Below, piece after piece: positions 19,840 to 30,106 of a DNA stretch of 64,000 nucleotides. The stretch's first letter is position 1. Each line of letters starts with the position of its first letter. Position numbers and translations under genes: made by a program. Source of the DNA: Davidsoniella eucalypti. Taxonomy: Eukaryota; Ascomycota; Sordariomycetes; Microascales; Ceratocystidaceae. The notes beneath the pieces were generated by a model. That model saw only the letters and a list, made by a program, of their open reading frames with translations, made no database searches and was not told where the DNA came from. Location of the stretch: NCBI GenBank assembly GCA_004009845.1, contig RMBW01000028.1, forward strand, positions 124,001 through 188,000, in the 5' to 3' direction.

Positions 19840-22488
19840 TTAGAAGCCAACTTCCAATTGTTGATGCCACCTTCCTAGATCCACCTTCTTGGGGTGAGCA
19901 ACAGAACCGAACACACCCTTTCTCTTAGTGGCTGTTGAGGGCCCAACATAGCTAGCCCTCTCAAAATCAATAACCATCAAGTCATCACATTCCTCATTAT
20001 AGAGTAGATTCTGTAGTCTAATATCCCCATGACTGACACCCAACTCTTGAAGTTTCGCAAGTTGTCGGTCAATGTTCCACCCATCAAGCCTACAAAGCCA
20101 CTTGCCCCCATATGACAACAAAAGCATATGGTTGTTGATCCTGAAATCAACACAGAGATTTTGCTCCATAGCAACACCACCAAGACAAACGGGGACAACA
20201 CTTCCTTGTACATCAACTAGGTGGTTGTACATGCTAGCCTCATGATGAAGAAAGCCAGCATCATGTTCCTCCACTGCCTTTCCTACCAAGGTATACCCAA
20301 ATGGGTGAGCAGTAACCTTGACCAAGCAACCAACAGCACCACGAAGACCCAAAACCTCGCAGTCATTATCAAGGTTAGTATCAAGCTGGGCCTTGATAGT
20401 AGTCAAAAGCTGAGACTGATTGATGGGGTGATGCTGTGTATAATCAAACATGGAGGAATGAAAAGGGGCAATGGGGGGTTTAGCTTGTAAGTGAAGCTTA
20501 TAGTTAGGACACTTCTTATCGAGTTGTCGATTGAACTTGAGGCCAAGTAGACAAGCCTGTGTACAATATTCGTCAAGTGGGGGCCTGGCAACTGGGTCAA
20601 CGGCGTGGGCGTGTTGTCGCCCAGTTACATTCGAGGATGGGCCTGAGCTGTTACCACCCCTGGATCCGCGAGGATTCGACCGAGAGGAAGTACTCGGTCT
20701 CAAAGCTAGGTTTTGGCGACCAAGGGAATTGTTTGAGGCATATTTATTTCCAACTTTGGCGAGACCTCTCTGATGTACAACCTTGGTTTGCTGCGTTGGA
20801 GTATCGGCCTGAAGTGACAAAAGCGAAAGTGTCAAGATATGGGCGACCGGTGTCTGCTTTATATCGTCAAGTTGGTTTGTAATTGTATCGTCATCAAGCA
20901 TGGGATCTTCTCTAGAGCGATAAGGAATTCCAGATATGTTGTTTCGAGGAATAGAAAGGTGGTAATAGACCTTGGTGGGATCTAGATAATCGATATATAG
21001 CAGTATCATAGATTCTCCAGTCATCACATAACCATAACTAACTCCATCAGATTGCATGTAATGAAATAGTTGCGTTATAGCATGGCTGACCAAGGTGTTT
21101 CCTTTGTTATGATCAAACTCTGCCGAAGAGGTAAGATTACATGACAGAGGCGAGCCTGATTGATCCAGCAAAGAGTCGGTAAGTGCTTCTGAGCTAAGCT
21201 TATGGGGCGCCTTGAATTCTGTGACATAGAGCCTCTTGGGAGGTTGACCTTCCAAATTATGGCCGAGACACCGACTGTCAGGATAGTAAGGTCTTTCGGC
21301 GGATTCTTCGGATTTTGCGGATTTTGCAGCAGGAGCGCCGTCGACAGGAGAGAGGGCAGATCGTTTTCTGCTAGACTCAAGATCGGACTTGGTTTTGGAA
21401 CGAGTAGATCGGCGGCATACCGTAGTATCGGGATTGCTGGGCTGTAGTGAAGAAGTGGCAACAATAGAATTTATACCATGAGATTCCTCAGTGCAATCTT
21501 GTTCTGGAATTCCCTCTTCATAAGCGCGAATAATTTGTTGTATTCTGTTGTTTGTCGTGTGGGATATTCGGATCTTATCCTGCTTGATACTGGCGAGCTT
21601 GTTGTGTGTATCAATGTCATATGAATCAACCTCTAGATTGAAACCTAGATACGAATTGATAATCTTCGAAGCATATTCCTCAACGGCCCTCTTAGAGAAC
21701 ACAACAGCCTCTGCTTCGGTAGCTATTGTACTAATGCTTCGTACAGTCCCTTGGCTAGAGACAATTGTGTGAAAACTTTCATCAGGTATAGGTTTTTGGC
21801 CAAATACAGTAACAAGATGGGAAAACATGTCATCATGACACTCTTGAAAATCTGTCCATGGTACAAGTTGACGAGGGTACCATCGATTCTGAACTGAAGT
21901 AGATGTACCAGTTGAGCACAGCTTATCATCCTTAAGCACTTCCAAAGTTTGAAAAATGTGAGAGAAACTGTAGTAAATCAATGGAACAAGTTTAAGCCCC
22001 TGTAGATGTGCTTCGACTGCTTCTCTGGCGATCCGTTCTTCTTCGGTGCGGGCTTCGGCTGCTTCTCTGGCGATCCGTTCTTCTTCTCTGGCGATCCGTT
22101 CTTCTTCGGTGCGGGCTTCGGCTGCTTCGGTGCGGGCTTCGGCTGCTTCTCTGGCGATCCGTTCTTCTTCGGCGCGTGCTTGGGCTTGTGCAAGTTTTTT
22201 GGCGTTTTCTTCATTCTCGAGTCGTTCTTTCTCGATGCGTGCTTCGGCTGCTTCTCTGGCGAGCCGTTCTTCTTCGGTGCGGGCTTCGGCTGCTTTGATG
22301 CGGGCTTCGGCGCGTGCTTCGGCGCGTGCTTCGGCTGCTTTGATGATTTTGGCGGTTTCCTCGTCGCGCTGCCTTTTATCTTCTCTATACTGTTGCACTT
22401 GTTCTTGGAGAGCCTTATTTTGATCAAGTTGGTTTTGGCTCGGCATTGCTTCGGACTCAGGGGCCGATGATGCTTCCACTTCATCCAT
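19840..22488 (-). CDS. Coiled-coil / PD-(D/E)XK-like / kinase-like fusion protein
   Basis: A single uninterrupted exon of 882 residues runs from the ATG at 22488. Residues about 20-165 form a charged Glu/Ala/Arg coiled coil with repeats such as EARTEEERIAREAA. The middle (about 400-510) looks like a restriction-nuclease-type core. It has PD at 403-404 and E424-x-K426 in YVTEFKAPHKL, then AITQLFHYMQSDGVSYGYVM and TGES, a pattern common in fungal accessory proteins. A Cys motif CTQACLLGL...CPN (C642, C646, C660) follows. The C-terminal 190 residues are kinase-like: Gly loop GLRGAVGCLV (714-723), Lys737, Glu750, HGDIRLQN (Asp822, Asn827) and IDFERA (Asp841). All key kinase positions are present, with HGD in place of HRD. 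Such nuclease plus kinase layouts occur in Crinkler-type and transposon-linked conflict proteins; the role here is inferred. It lies between retro-insertions in the island. Confidence 0.75.
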   Translation of the reverse strand: MDEVEASSAPESEAMPSQNQLDQNKALQEQVQQYREDKRQRDEETAKIIKAAEARAEARAEARIKAAEARTEEERLAREAAEARIEKERLENEENAKKLAQAQARAEEERIAREAAEARTEAAEARTEEERIAREEERIAREAAEARTEEERIAREAVEAHLQGLKLVPLIYYSFSHIFQTLEVLKDDKLCSTGTSTSVQNRWYPRQLVPWTDFQECHDDMFSHLVTVFGQKPIPDESFHTIVSSQGTVRSISTIATEAEAVVFSKRAVEEYASKIINSYLGFNLEVDSYDIDTHNKLASIKQDKIRISHTTNNRIQQIIRAYEEGIPEQDCTEESHGINSIVATSSLQPSNPDTTVCRRSTRSKTKSDLESSRKRSALSPVDGAPAAKSAKSEESAERPYYPDSRCLGHNLEGQPPKRLYVTEFKAPHKLSSEALTDSLLDQSGSPLSCNLTSSAEFDHNKGNTLVSHAITQLFHYMQSDGVSYGYVMTGESMILLYIDYLDPTKVYYHLSIPRNNISGIPYRSREDPMLDDDTITNQLDDIKQTPVAHILTLSLLSLQADTPTQQTKVVHQRGLAKVGNKYASNNSLGRQNLALRPSTSSRSNPRGSRGGNSSGPSSNVTGRQHAHAVDPVARPPLDEYCTQACLLGLKFNRQLDKKCPNYKLHLQAKPPIAPFHSSMFDYTQHHPINQSQLLTTIKAQLDTNLDNDCEVLGLRGAVGCLVKVTAHPFGYTLVGKAVEEHDAGFLHHEASMYNHLVDVQGSVVPVCLGGVAMEQNLCVDFRINNHMLLLSYGGKWLCRLDGWNIDRQLAKLQELGVSHGDIRLQNLLYNEECDDLMVIDFERASYVGPSTATKRKGVFGSVAHPKKVDLGRWHQQLEVGF
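22000..22345 (-). repeat. Minisatellite encoding the coiled coil
   Basis: Variants of a short unit containing CTTCTCTGGCGATCCGTTCT and CGGTGCGGGCTTCGGCTG recur across this part of the fusion gene. They encode the repeated Glu/Ala/Arg heptad-like segments. The repeat units are multiples of three, so copy-number changes would keep the frame and only lengthen or shorten the coil. Confidence 0.8.
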
Positions 22489-23155
22489 GATTGGCAAATC
22501 GTTTTGTGAGTAGAGAAAGGGAAGAATAGATGATATGTAGTTGTAGAAGTGTTGTTGAATGATAGATAGAGAGAAATGAAGATCAAGGAATCAGAAGTGA
22601 AAGGTGTGGTTGATTGTTGTTGTTATTATTGTCCTTGGGTGACAAGGTTAGGCAGCCACCATGGTGTTAGGCTGGGTTTGAGAAATACCTTTATGGTCAT
22701 GTGACACGTGCTATATCAAGACAAATTAGATGGAATTAAATGGTACAAACAAACCGAGCTACACTAAGTCACAACCATTTTCATGCCAAACTGCTCAAAG
22801 TCTTGCCCGTATTTCCTTGCTTATTATTGCATGCTCTTAGTTTGAGTGATTAGTTACATTATAATATGTACACATATTATGTACAACTATGTGCATATCT
22901 ATATATATGACCCGTACTCGGCTTTGTGGGGGTCAAGCAACTATTTTGTCTATAACCCCTGGTCTGGGCCTTTTTAGGCCTTCTTCCCTTACGCTTGTAA
23001 TAGTCGTTATGGTGTCTATCTTGTACAACTATGTGAGCTTGACTGACCAAAAACTAGCCAACTCATTTGTACTTTTGCTCAATTTGTCCTGCATACCCGT
23101 GAGATCTGCCAGGCTAGGGTTTGAAGAAGACTAAATCGGCTCTAGTTCGCCTATT
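22489..23155. other. Spacer between fusion gene and LINE
   Basis: This is the presumed promoter of the minus-strand fusion gene. It is AT-rich with no supported coding region. Its end abuts the left target duplication of the LINE. Confidence 0.45.
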
Positions 23156-23167
23156 AATATATAGGGC
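23156..23167 (+). repeat. Left target-site duplication of the LINE
   Basis: AATATATAGGGC occurs here and exactly again at 28489-28500, directly after the element's AAAT-repeat tail. Confidence 0.88.
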
Positions 23168-24525
23168 CCGAGTTTTGCAATCTGCTTTTCAAGGCTGTAT
23201 CTGATACAGCTGAGAACAAGGTCACGGAGTTCATATACAACTCCAACACACCTGCCCCTTTGTCGACCGACAGGCCGACATTCCCACCCAAAGACGCCCC
23301 TCAAAAGGCCCCTCCGAAGGCAGACCCGCCTACGACACCCTCAAGCGTCCCTACCTCCCCCCCGAAGGTAGCCCGGCCCGTTCAGCCTCCTCGCCCGAAG
23401 AGGACGGACAAAGCTGATCCTGCGCCCACTCTGGAGAGAAAGAGAGCGCCAGAAGGCGAGCACCCTGCCGCCCCTAACCCGAAGTCCCCCCCGACCTCAT
23501 ACGCTGCCGCTCTGGCATCCTCAGACGGTAGCACCAACAAAATGATCGACCTGCGGGCCAAAAAGCCCACAGCACAGAAAACCAAGCCAGGTAACTCGTC
23601 TTCTGGCCCCTTCAGAATCTTCCTTCGTCTGCCGGCGAACTCCCCCCAGAGACTCTGGGGCGCCGCGGAAACCAAAAACCTGTTGGTCAGACACCTAGAT
23701 GTCTGTGCGAGCGATATAAAGCTCGTCAAACAAGTAAACTCTGGCTTCTCCCTGTCCTTCGACAACAAGACCGCAATGACTGCGGCTCTGCTAAAGATGG
23801 ACAAAGTAGCAACTGTCTTCAGCGGGTGCACAGTTGATACCGCAGCAAGGTGGTACACCTACGTGGTAAACCGGGTTCCCAAGAACATTAGGAACATTGT
23901 CGGTCAGGTCAGCCTGGTGACTCTTTCGACGATCCAGGAAGAGATCGAAAGCCAGTTAGGTGTGAAGGCCACTCGCGTGGCCCTGTCCCGACACAACTGT
24001 GACACGACAACAACTCTCTCGGTGGTTTTCTCACTAGAGAGACCACTGAAATCCTACCTGAAACTCTTCGGGTCCAGTGCTCCGGCGGCCAAAGCCAGGC
24101 ACCATGAACAAGTCCACCAGTGCGACGCCTGCTTCGGGTTCCACCGAACAGAAGGTTGCCCGAGAAAGGAATTATGCCCTAACTGCGGTCAGCGGCAGCA
24201 CACAACCCCCTGCCCAAGGCCAATTACCTGCGTAAACTGCCTTGGCCCACATATCTCAAAGGACCTAAGCTGTCCGGTCCGCCCTTCTGTCAAGAATGGC
24301 ACTGTACGCTTTCTCCCGACTGAGACTGTGAAGAAGATCCGGGCCAACTTCACTCAAAAACCGGCGCCCGCCTCCCCCGGGCCCACATCCGAACCAATGA
24401 CCATGGACGCAGATGAGTCCACCACCAATGACGCCGCTCCTACATCCCCCCGGGAGGTAGCCATGGAAACGACATGCGACGCCAACGCCAACACCACCAT
24501 CCCTCCCACTGTATCTGAATGTTAG
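23168..24525 (+). pseudogene. LINE ORF1 (gag-like, zinc-knuckle protein), 5'-truncated
   Basis: About 450 codons are open from the element's left end to the TAG at 24523-24525. The first internal ATG in frame is near 23551, so the natural start is missing. A Pro/Lys-rich N-terminal part is followed by an RNA-binding-like domain and then a Cys cluster near 24121-24290 (CDACFGFHRTEGC, CPNCGQRQHTTPC, CVNCLGPHISKDLSC) that forms three zinc knuckles. ORF1 proteins of this clade bind the element RNA to make the ribonucleoprotein used in retrotransposition. The stop overlaps the ORF2 ATG (ATGTTAG at 24519-24525), an arrangement suited to termination-reinitiation. Confidence 0.82.
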
Positions 24526-27500
24526 GACAACCTAATAGAACGATCCGTGGACAGGAAGCCCCCAATCGCCGCCCCCACCTTCTCAGCTTATTCCAAGCAA
24601 ACGTAGGTAGGGGTGGCCCGGCGCACGACCTTGCCCTCCACCTAGCGGAGACAAACAAAGCTGATATGGTCCTAATTCAAGAGCCTTTCACCTTCATGGA
24701 CAGGCACGGCGCCTACACCGTAAAGGGACACACCAATTGGGACACTTACAAACCAATTGCCAGTCCAGAAACCCGTCCCAGAGCTGTTACCTACATTAGA
24801 AAAACGCTGAACCTCCAACCGGTGCAACTCTGCCCGGCCAGGACCGGGGACTGTGTTTGGCTAAGGATATCTAACAATGGAAGGGACTTTCAAATTATAA
24901 ATGTGTACAAACACAACCAAACCCCCACCGCTGAGCTAATTAGGTGGCTGACCCCTACCCGGATAAATGCCTGATAGCTGGGGATTTTAATCTACACCAT
25001 CCACAATGGGAACCTGGAATGACTGCCTCTACAGGAGCGAACGACTTTGCTAACTGGATAGAGGAAGCTAACCTCTCCCTCACAACCCCCCCCGGTGTAC
25101 CAACGCACTCCCGTGGACACACACTGGATCTATGTTTCTCGAACATTCCCAGTGTTGTGTCTGAGGTAGTCAGTACCTTGGACACCACCTCTGACCACTC
25201 CACAATCTGGACCAAACTCCCCATGGGCAGGCCCTTACCCTCGGCCCCACCCCTAGGCTACACTCTTGACCTCAATAGAGTGCCGGAGCTGAGAAGCTCT
25301 TTCAGATTAATCCCCCTCCCCTCTCTCCCATCCCCATCTTCTCCTCCCAACACGGACCTACTAGATGAAGCAGTTGACCGACTGAACGGAGCCATTGATA
25401 CAGCCCTTGCTGCTACCATGCCCCGCCGGACGAAGTCACCTCGCAGAGGCACTCCGTGGTGGAATGAAGAGTGCAAGAAAGCCATCGGAGAGTACAAAGA
25501 CGCACTTGTCACATCGAACTTTCGCCTCGAAACCCTTCTTGCCACAAAAAAGAATATCCGAAACGCTGTGAGGCGTGCAAAGAGATCCTTTTTTAGACAA
25601 AAAATCGCGGATGCCAACAACCCGGAAAGCTTATGGAAAATAGCTAGATGGAGGCATCCCAACAACTCCTTGGGTAGCCCCCCACTCCGAGACGACAACG
25701 ACACGACAGCTACCACCCCTCTGGAAAAGATGGACCTCCTGGCAAAGCATCTCCTCAACCGTGGAGACCTTTCTAAGGACCTGGATCCGTCCTCTTTCCA
25801 CTCAACACCTCTGCGCAACATTGAGCTAGATCTCGGCCCCAACCCAACGGAAGTCCGGAGAGCAGTCATCGGTGCGAAAAACGCCACCCCAGGCCGGGAT
25901 GGCATTTCCGTTACCATTTTGAAAGCCCTCTGGGATGACCTGGAGCCATTCGTAACTCTGCTCTTTAAATTGTGCATAACATGGGGACACCACCCAGCGG
26001 CCTTCAAAGTCGCTGAAATAGTGATCATCCCCAAACCCGACAAAGACCCGTCTCTCCCCAGTTCTTGGCGACCCATTGCCCTCCTACCCTGTCTTGGCAA
26101 AGGGCTGGAACGGCTAATCGCTAGAAAGATCGCCCATTCGGCTATCGAGAACTCTATCCTTCACCCACAACAGTTTGGAGCCCTCCCGAAACGGAGTGCG
26201 ACAGACCTTGTAGCCTGTGTGATACATGATATAGAGAAGAACTGGAGCGAGCGAAAAGTCTGCACTCTGGTGACTATGGATGTTAAAGGAGCCTTTGACG
26301 CCATTCTCCCAGGCAGACTCCAATGCCGCCTCCGTGAACAAGGCTGGCCCCCAAATCTGATAAAATGGGTAGGCTCCTTTGTCACAAACAGAAAATGCCG
26401 ACTTCGACTGGGCACAGAAAGATCCACTGAGAAAGACATATTGTGTGGAGTCCCGCAAGGCTCCCCCATATCGCCCATTCTCTTCATGTTGTTCATCCAA
26501 CCCCTAGTCAGCTCCAACAACCGCTTCAGCTACGCTGATGATGTGGCCATCTTAACCTCTGGAAAGACATTGTCCGCGTCGGCATCCTTAGCCAAAAGAA
26601 CGGCTAAAAGAATGCATACATGGGCAAAAGAAAACGGAGTTGAGTTTGCCCCACACAAAACCGAAGTTATCCACTTCACAAGAGCCTGGTCAAAGCCTCA
26701 CCCACCCATAGAGATTGGAGGAGTGGACATCCACCCCAAAAAAGATATGAGATGGCTTGGGTTCTGGCTAGACTCTAAACTAACATTCACTAAACATGTG
26801 GAGACCTGGGCCTCGAAGGGACGCAAAGCTGCCAACTTCCTCAGGTCCCTCTCACATACCCAGAGTGGCATCCCCCCTGCCATGGCTCGACTCGCTGTCA
26901 TAGCCTGTGTGATCCCCACTCTGTTCTACGGTGCAGAAGCCTACTGGCCTGGACTCCTTACTATAAACGGTAAAGGAAAACAGGTAAAAACAGGAGCACT
27001 ACACCTCGCTGACAAGCTGGAACGTGTACTCCGGGTGGCTCTGAGAGCAATCCTACCCGTCTGGAAAACTACACCCGCCTCCGCCCTCCACCGTGAAGCG
27101 GCAATCGCCCCTGCACTTCTCCTCCTGGAGAACAAACGAAGACTCCTGGCTGCAAGATGGACTAGCCTGGACCACAATCACCCTCTGGTAACCCGGTCCT
27201 CCGCTAGCTCTATGACACGGCTGGGACGTACACTGGAGACCATAAGAGCCCTCCCCCCCAGACCCCTACTAATGCCTCCACCCAAGAGTCCCCCCCTCCT
27301 ACCCAGACCAAAGAGAACTTTGATCAATCTAAGCTACGGAAACTCACCAACAGCATGGACATCATGGTATACTCTGACGGATCAAAACTGGAAGATGGAC
27401 GAACTGGATGGGGATTTGCCATATATCAAGGTAACTGGCTAGTTGATAGACAACGAGGATCCCTAGGAAAGAATCATGAAGTATTTGATGCCGAGATAGT

Positions 27501-28248
27501 GGGTGCCCTGAATGGCCTGAAATTGGCCCTTCAAGCCCCATGCACACATCTCGCAAAGAACATTCATGTCATTCTTGACAATCAAGCAGCATATGCTTGC
27601 CTCTTCCCCGGCTCCGCACCAACAGACACCAGCCAAGCCCAGATCTTAGAGTTTCACTCTCTGGCCCGAACTTGGCCGGATAGACGGCGGTGCCGCCATG
27701 TCAAAGCTGGACAAGTCACCCCAATATGGGTCCCTGGACACATTGGTATACCTGGCAATGAGATAGCAGATTCTCTGGCCAAGGAAGGCGCTACTTTACC
27801 CCCACCTCCAAACCTGCCTCCCTCCATCGCTCATATCAAACGAGCTGCTCGGAGTCGGCTTCAGGAGGAGTACACTGACTGGTGGACATCCTCCGCCCCG
27901 ACAACTTACAAGGACCTGGGACTTTCTGCAAGCCTCAGGACCCCCTTCGAACTGTCTCTCCCAAGGGAGACACTGGGCCGCCTGCTGGCCGCCCGATCAC
28001 ATCACGGAGACTTTGTGGACTACCACCTTCGCCTACACCATGCAAACTTTACAGATTCATGTTCTTGTGGGAAAAAGAAGGACCCACTACATTTCTTCTT
28101 CTGCTGGAAGGGCAAACGTCTGTCAAAGGTTTTCTCACGAAGACCGTTTCACATTACCATAGACAACACTCTATCCACACAACAAGGGGTCGTTGATTTC
28201 TGCAAATTCATCAAGGAGACAAACTTCTTTGTAGATATATGCCCCTAA
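24519..28248 (+). pseudogene. LINE ORF2 (endonuclease, reverse transcriptase, RNase H), two frameshifts
   Basis: Three overlapping frames make up ORF2: 24519-24974, 24944-27442 and 27355-28248. The first part reads an AP-type endonuclease start (LSLFQANVGRGGPAHDLALH, LIQEPFT). The second continues it (IAGDFNLHHPQW, TSDHSTIW) and then reads the reverse transcriptase, with FGALPKRSATD, VTMDVKGAFDAI, GVPQGSPISPILF and SYADDVAIL (YADD at 26531-26542). The third reads RNase H (VYSDGSK, DAEIVGAL, LDNQAA, WVPGHIGIPGNEIADSLAKE) and a terminal Cys/His motif (CSCGKKKDPLHFFFC). The first break must lie between 24944 and 24974. The second lies before 27355, probably at the C run near 27290. The copy is therefore inactive unless these are sequencing errors. 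Confidence 0.9.
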
Positions 28249-28488
28249 CCCGTAGGAGGACAAAGGGGGAAAGAGTCTAGCCAGGTTAGCGCTGCTCCTA
28301 CCCCCTTCGACCTTCTCATCAAATATCTTTGTTCCACTGCTTTTCTGCTTTCTGTTTCTTTCTTTTGTAATTTTCTGGACCTCCATTAAGAGGGTTTTTC
28401 GAGGGCCATTAGGGTCTCTCGACGTCTAACGATCCACTAGGGTCGGATCCACGTGATCCACATAAAGACGTAAAATGATAAATAAATA

Positions 28489-28500
28489 AATATATAGGGC
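28489..28500 (+). repeat. Right target-site duplication of the LINE
   Basis: Exact second copy of AATATATAGGGC (see 23156-23167). Confidence 0.88.
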
Positions 28501-28665
28501 AGAAGAAAGAGACGTCATCTTTCTTTTTTCTCGGTTGATTGTTAGTTCTACGGTGATCACGTGAAAGGTGCATGAGTTTTCAAAGGAGGATCGTCCTCTT
28601 CTCTCCTGTTCATGATAGTTCATATGTATCTTGCCGCTATATTGCAAACACATCACTGGGGCAAA
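28501..28665 (+). promoter_or_regulatory. Residual proximal upstream region of the RKM5-like gene
   Basis: Only 165 nt separate the LINE's right target duplication from the likely ATG of the RKM5-like gene, so the element has displaced everything further upstream by 5.3 kb. Two upstream in-frame ATGs (28612, 28624) lie here. Confidence 0.5.
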
Positions 28666-30106
28666 ATGGATGTAGAAGAATTAACAGCACTTTTTGGGCC
28701 TCCCATTGAAGATGTCGACGAAGGCGAGTCCAACCCAGAAAGACAGAAAACATCTGAACGAAGAAATGCTCGATGCAAAACCAAGCCAAAGCTTTATATA
28801 GGGTTTTTTTTTTAACTCATAGAACGACATTAGAAACCTTTTTGCTATACTCAGGGACCCAATCCAAAGGAAACCTTGGCTTTGTAGATCCGCAAGCCAC
28901 CAGCGTCGAGGTAAGTGTAGCAGGACGAGAGTTTACCATTACGCAATCGCCGGGAGTTTTGTCGTCACAGCGCGCCGGCGGGACTACGGGTGCCGTAGTC
29001 TGGAAGATCACGCCGCAGCTAGGAACATGGCTAGCATCGGCGCAGAACCCGCTCCGGCGATTCTTCCCACCGGTACCCAACGGGAACCCCGCCGTAGTTT
29101 CAGGAACGAGCAAAGCCCGGCGGAGGAAAGCCGGTAGTAGTAATTCCCACGGCGATCATAGCAGTAGCAGTAGCAGTAGCAGTAGTGGTGATAGAGGGCC
29201 TGGTGAGGGTCGTGGCCAGAGCTATGTCTTGGAACTTGGCTGTGGTATATCGGGTATTTTGGCATTGACCTTGGGCCCGAAAGTGGAGAGATATGTCCTC
29301 TCGGATCAAGCTTATGTGCTGAAGATACTTCGGGGAAACATCGAAGAGAACGCACCCGGCGCTTGGCGAGATGCACATCCTCGTCCCAAAGACGAAGATC
29401 AACACCACCATCACGGCCATAAAGCCCGCCATTCCACCAAACCGCAACACTCCAACCACAAGCGTCGCGGCGGGCCCGTGTCACCGTCGTCTCCATTCTC
29501 ATCATCTACCGCAAAGGCAGCAGCGAATTCAAACTCGAGCAACGGTACTGGTGGTGGTGGTGGTGCTTCGGCATCTGGAACCCCTTCGACTGATACGGGA
29601 GGATATATCTCGTTCGAGACACTGGACTGGGAAGAGACGGTGCCGTTTGGGAAACTTACGGGAACACCGGGAGTCGAATCTTTTGATCTCGTACTTGCTT
29701 GTGATTGTGTTTACAACGAAGCTTTAGTACATCCGCTAGTCGAGACATGTGCGGATGTATGTCGTCTTCGCGAAACAGGTATGCTTTTTTTTCTTTTTTC
29801 TTCTTTTTTTTCTTTTACATCCATCTCTATATGTTTGTTTGCATAGAAATACTAATGTTGTGTAATGTATACTTCGTTGAAGAAAACGAAAAGCACGTAG
29901 ATAATAAAGACTGGAAAAAGATGCCGACACTGTGTCTAGTCGCCCAACAACTCCGCGATCATAGTGTCTTTGAGGCCTGGATGAATGAGTTTTATACACA
30001 CTTTCATACTTGGAGAATCCCCGATGAACAACTACCCGGAGAACTACGTTCAAGTAGTGGATTTGCCATTCATGTGGGTGTTGTCCGGTCATCACCGATA
30101 GGTTAA
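28666..30106 (+). CDS. RKM5: RKM5-like ribosomal protein lysine N-methyltransferase
   Basis: The product is an S-adenosylmethionine-dependent methyltransferase of the Rkm5 type, which in yeast modifies a large-subunit ribosomal protein. Diagnostic stretches are ETFLLYSG, LGFVDPQATS, FTITQSPGVLSSQRAGGTTG, the SAM-binding LELGCGISGILALTLGP, VLSDQAYVLKILRGNI, FDLVLACDCVYNEALVHPLV and, after an intron, LVAQQLRDHSVFEAWM. The second intron is 29779-29900 (GTATGC donor, CGTAG acceptor, phase 1). The first junction is odd: MDVEELTALFGPP (from 28666) must change frame before ETFLLYSG at 28833. A 28728-28822 intron restores frame but uses a weak GTCCAA donor. A one-base slip in the T run at 28804-28813 is the alternative. 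Ser-, Lys/His- and Gly-rich low-complexity inserts split the methyltransferase fold. It is convergent with NCS-1. Confidence 0.8.

Larger units (their letters stand above)
23168..28488 (+). mobile_element. Tad-like non-LTR retrotransposon (LINE), 5'-truncated, ORF2 frameshifted
   Basis: The 5.3-kb element is bounded by perfect 12-bp target duplications. It ends in a short AAAT-type repeat rather than a plain A tail. It carries ORF1 with three zinc knuckles and ORF2 with endonuclease, reverse transcriptase (YADD) and RNase H, the order of the fungal Tad clade. Translation in the ORF1 frame is already open at the first base after the duplication and reads protein-like sequence with no ATG for over 380 nt. 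So the copy is truncated inside ORF1 and lacks its 5' UTR. ORF2 has two frame breaks. The sequence is GC-rich with abundant CpG, which argues against heavy repeat-induced point mutation. Confidence 0.9.

Noticed and set aside
22006..22470. Plus-strand Phe/Gly/Cys-rich frames over the coiled-coil repeats
   Set aside because: They are antisense translations of the minisatellite and change meaning with every repeat unit.
25258..26520. Minus-strand frames inside LINE ORF2
   Set aside because: Shadows of a gene whose plus-strand reading contains all reverse transcriptase motifs.
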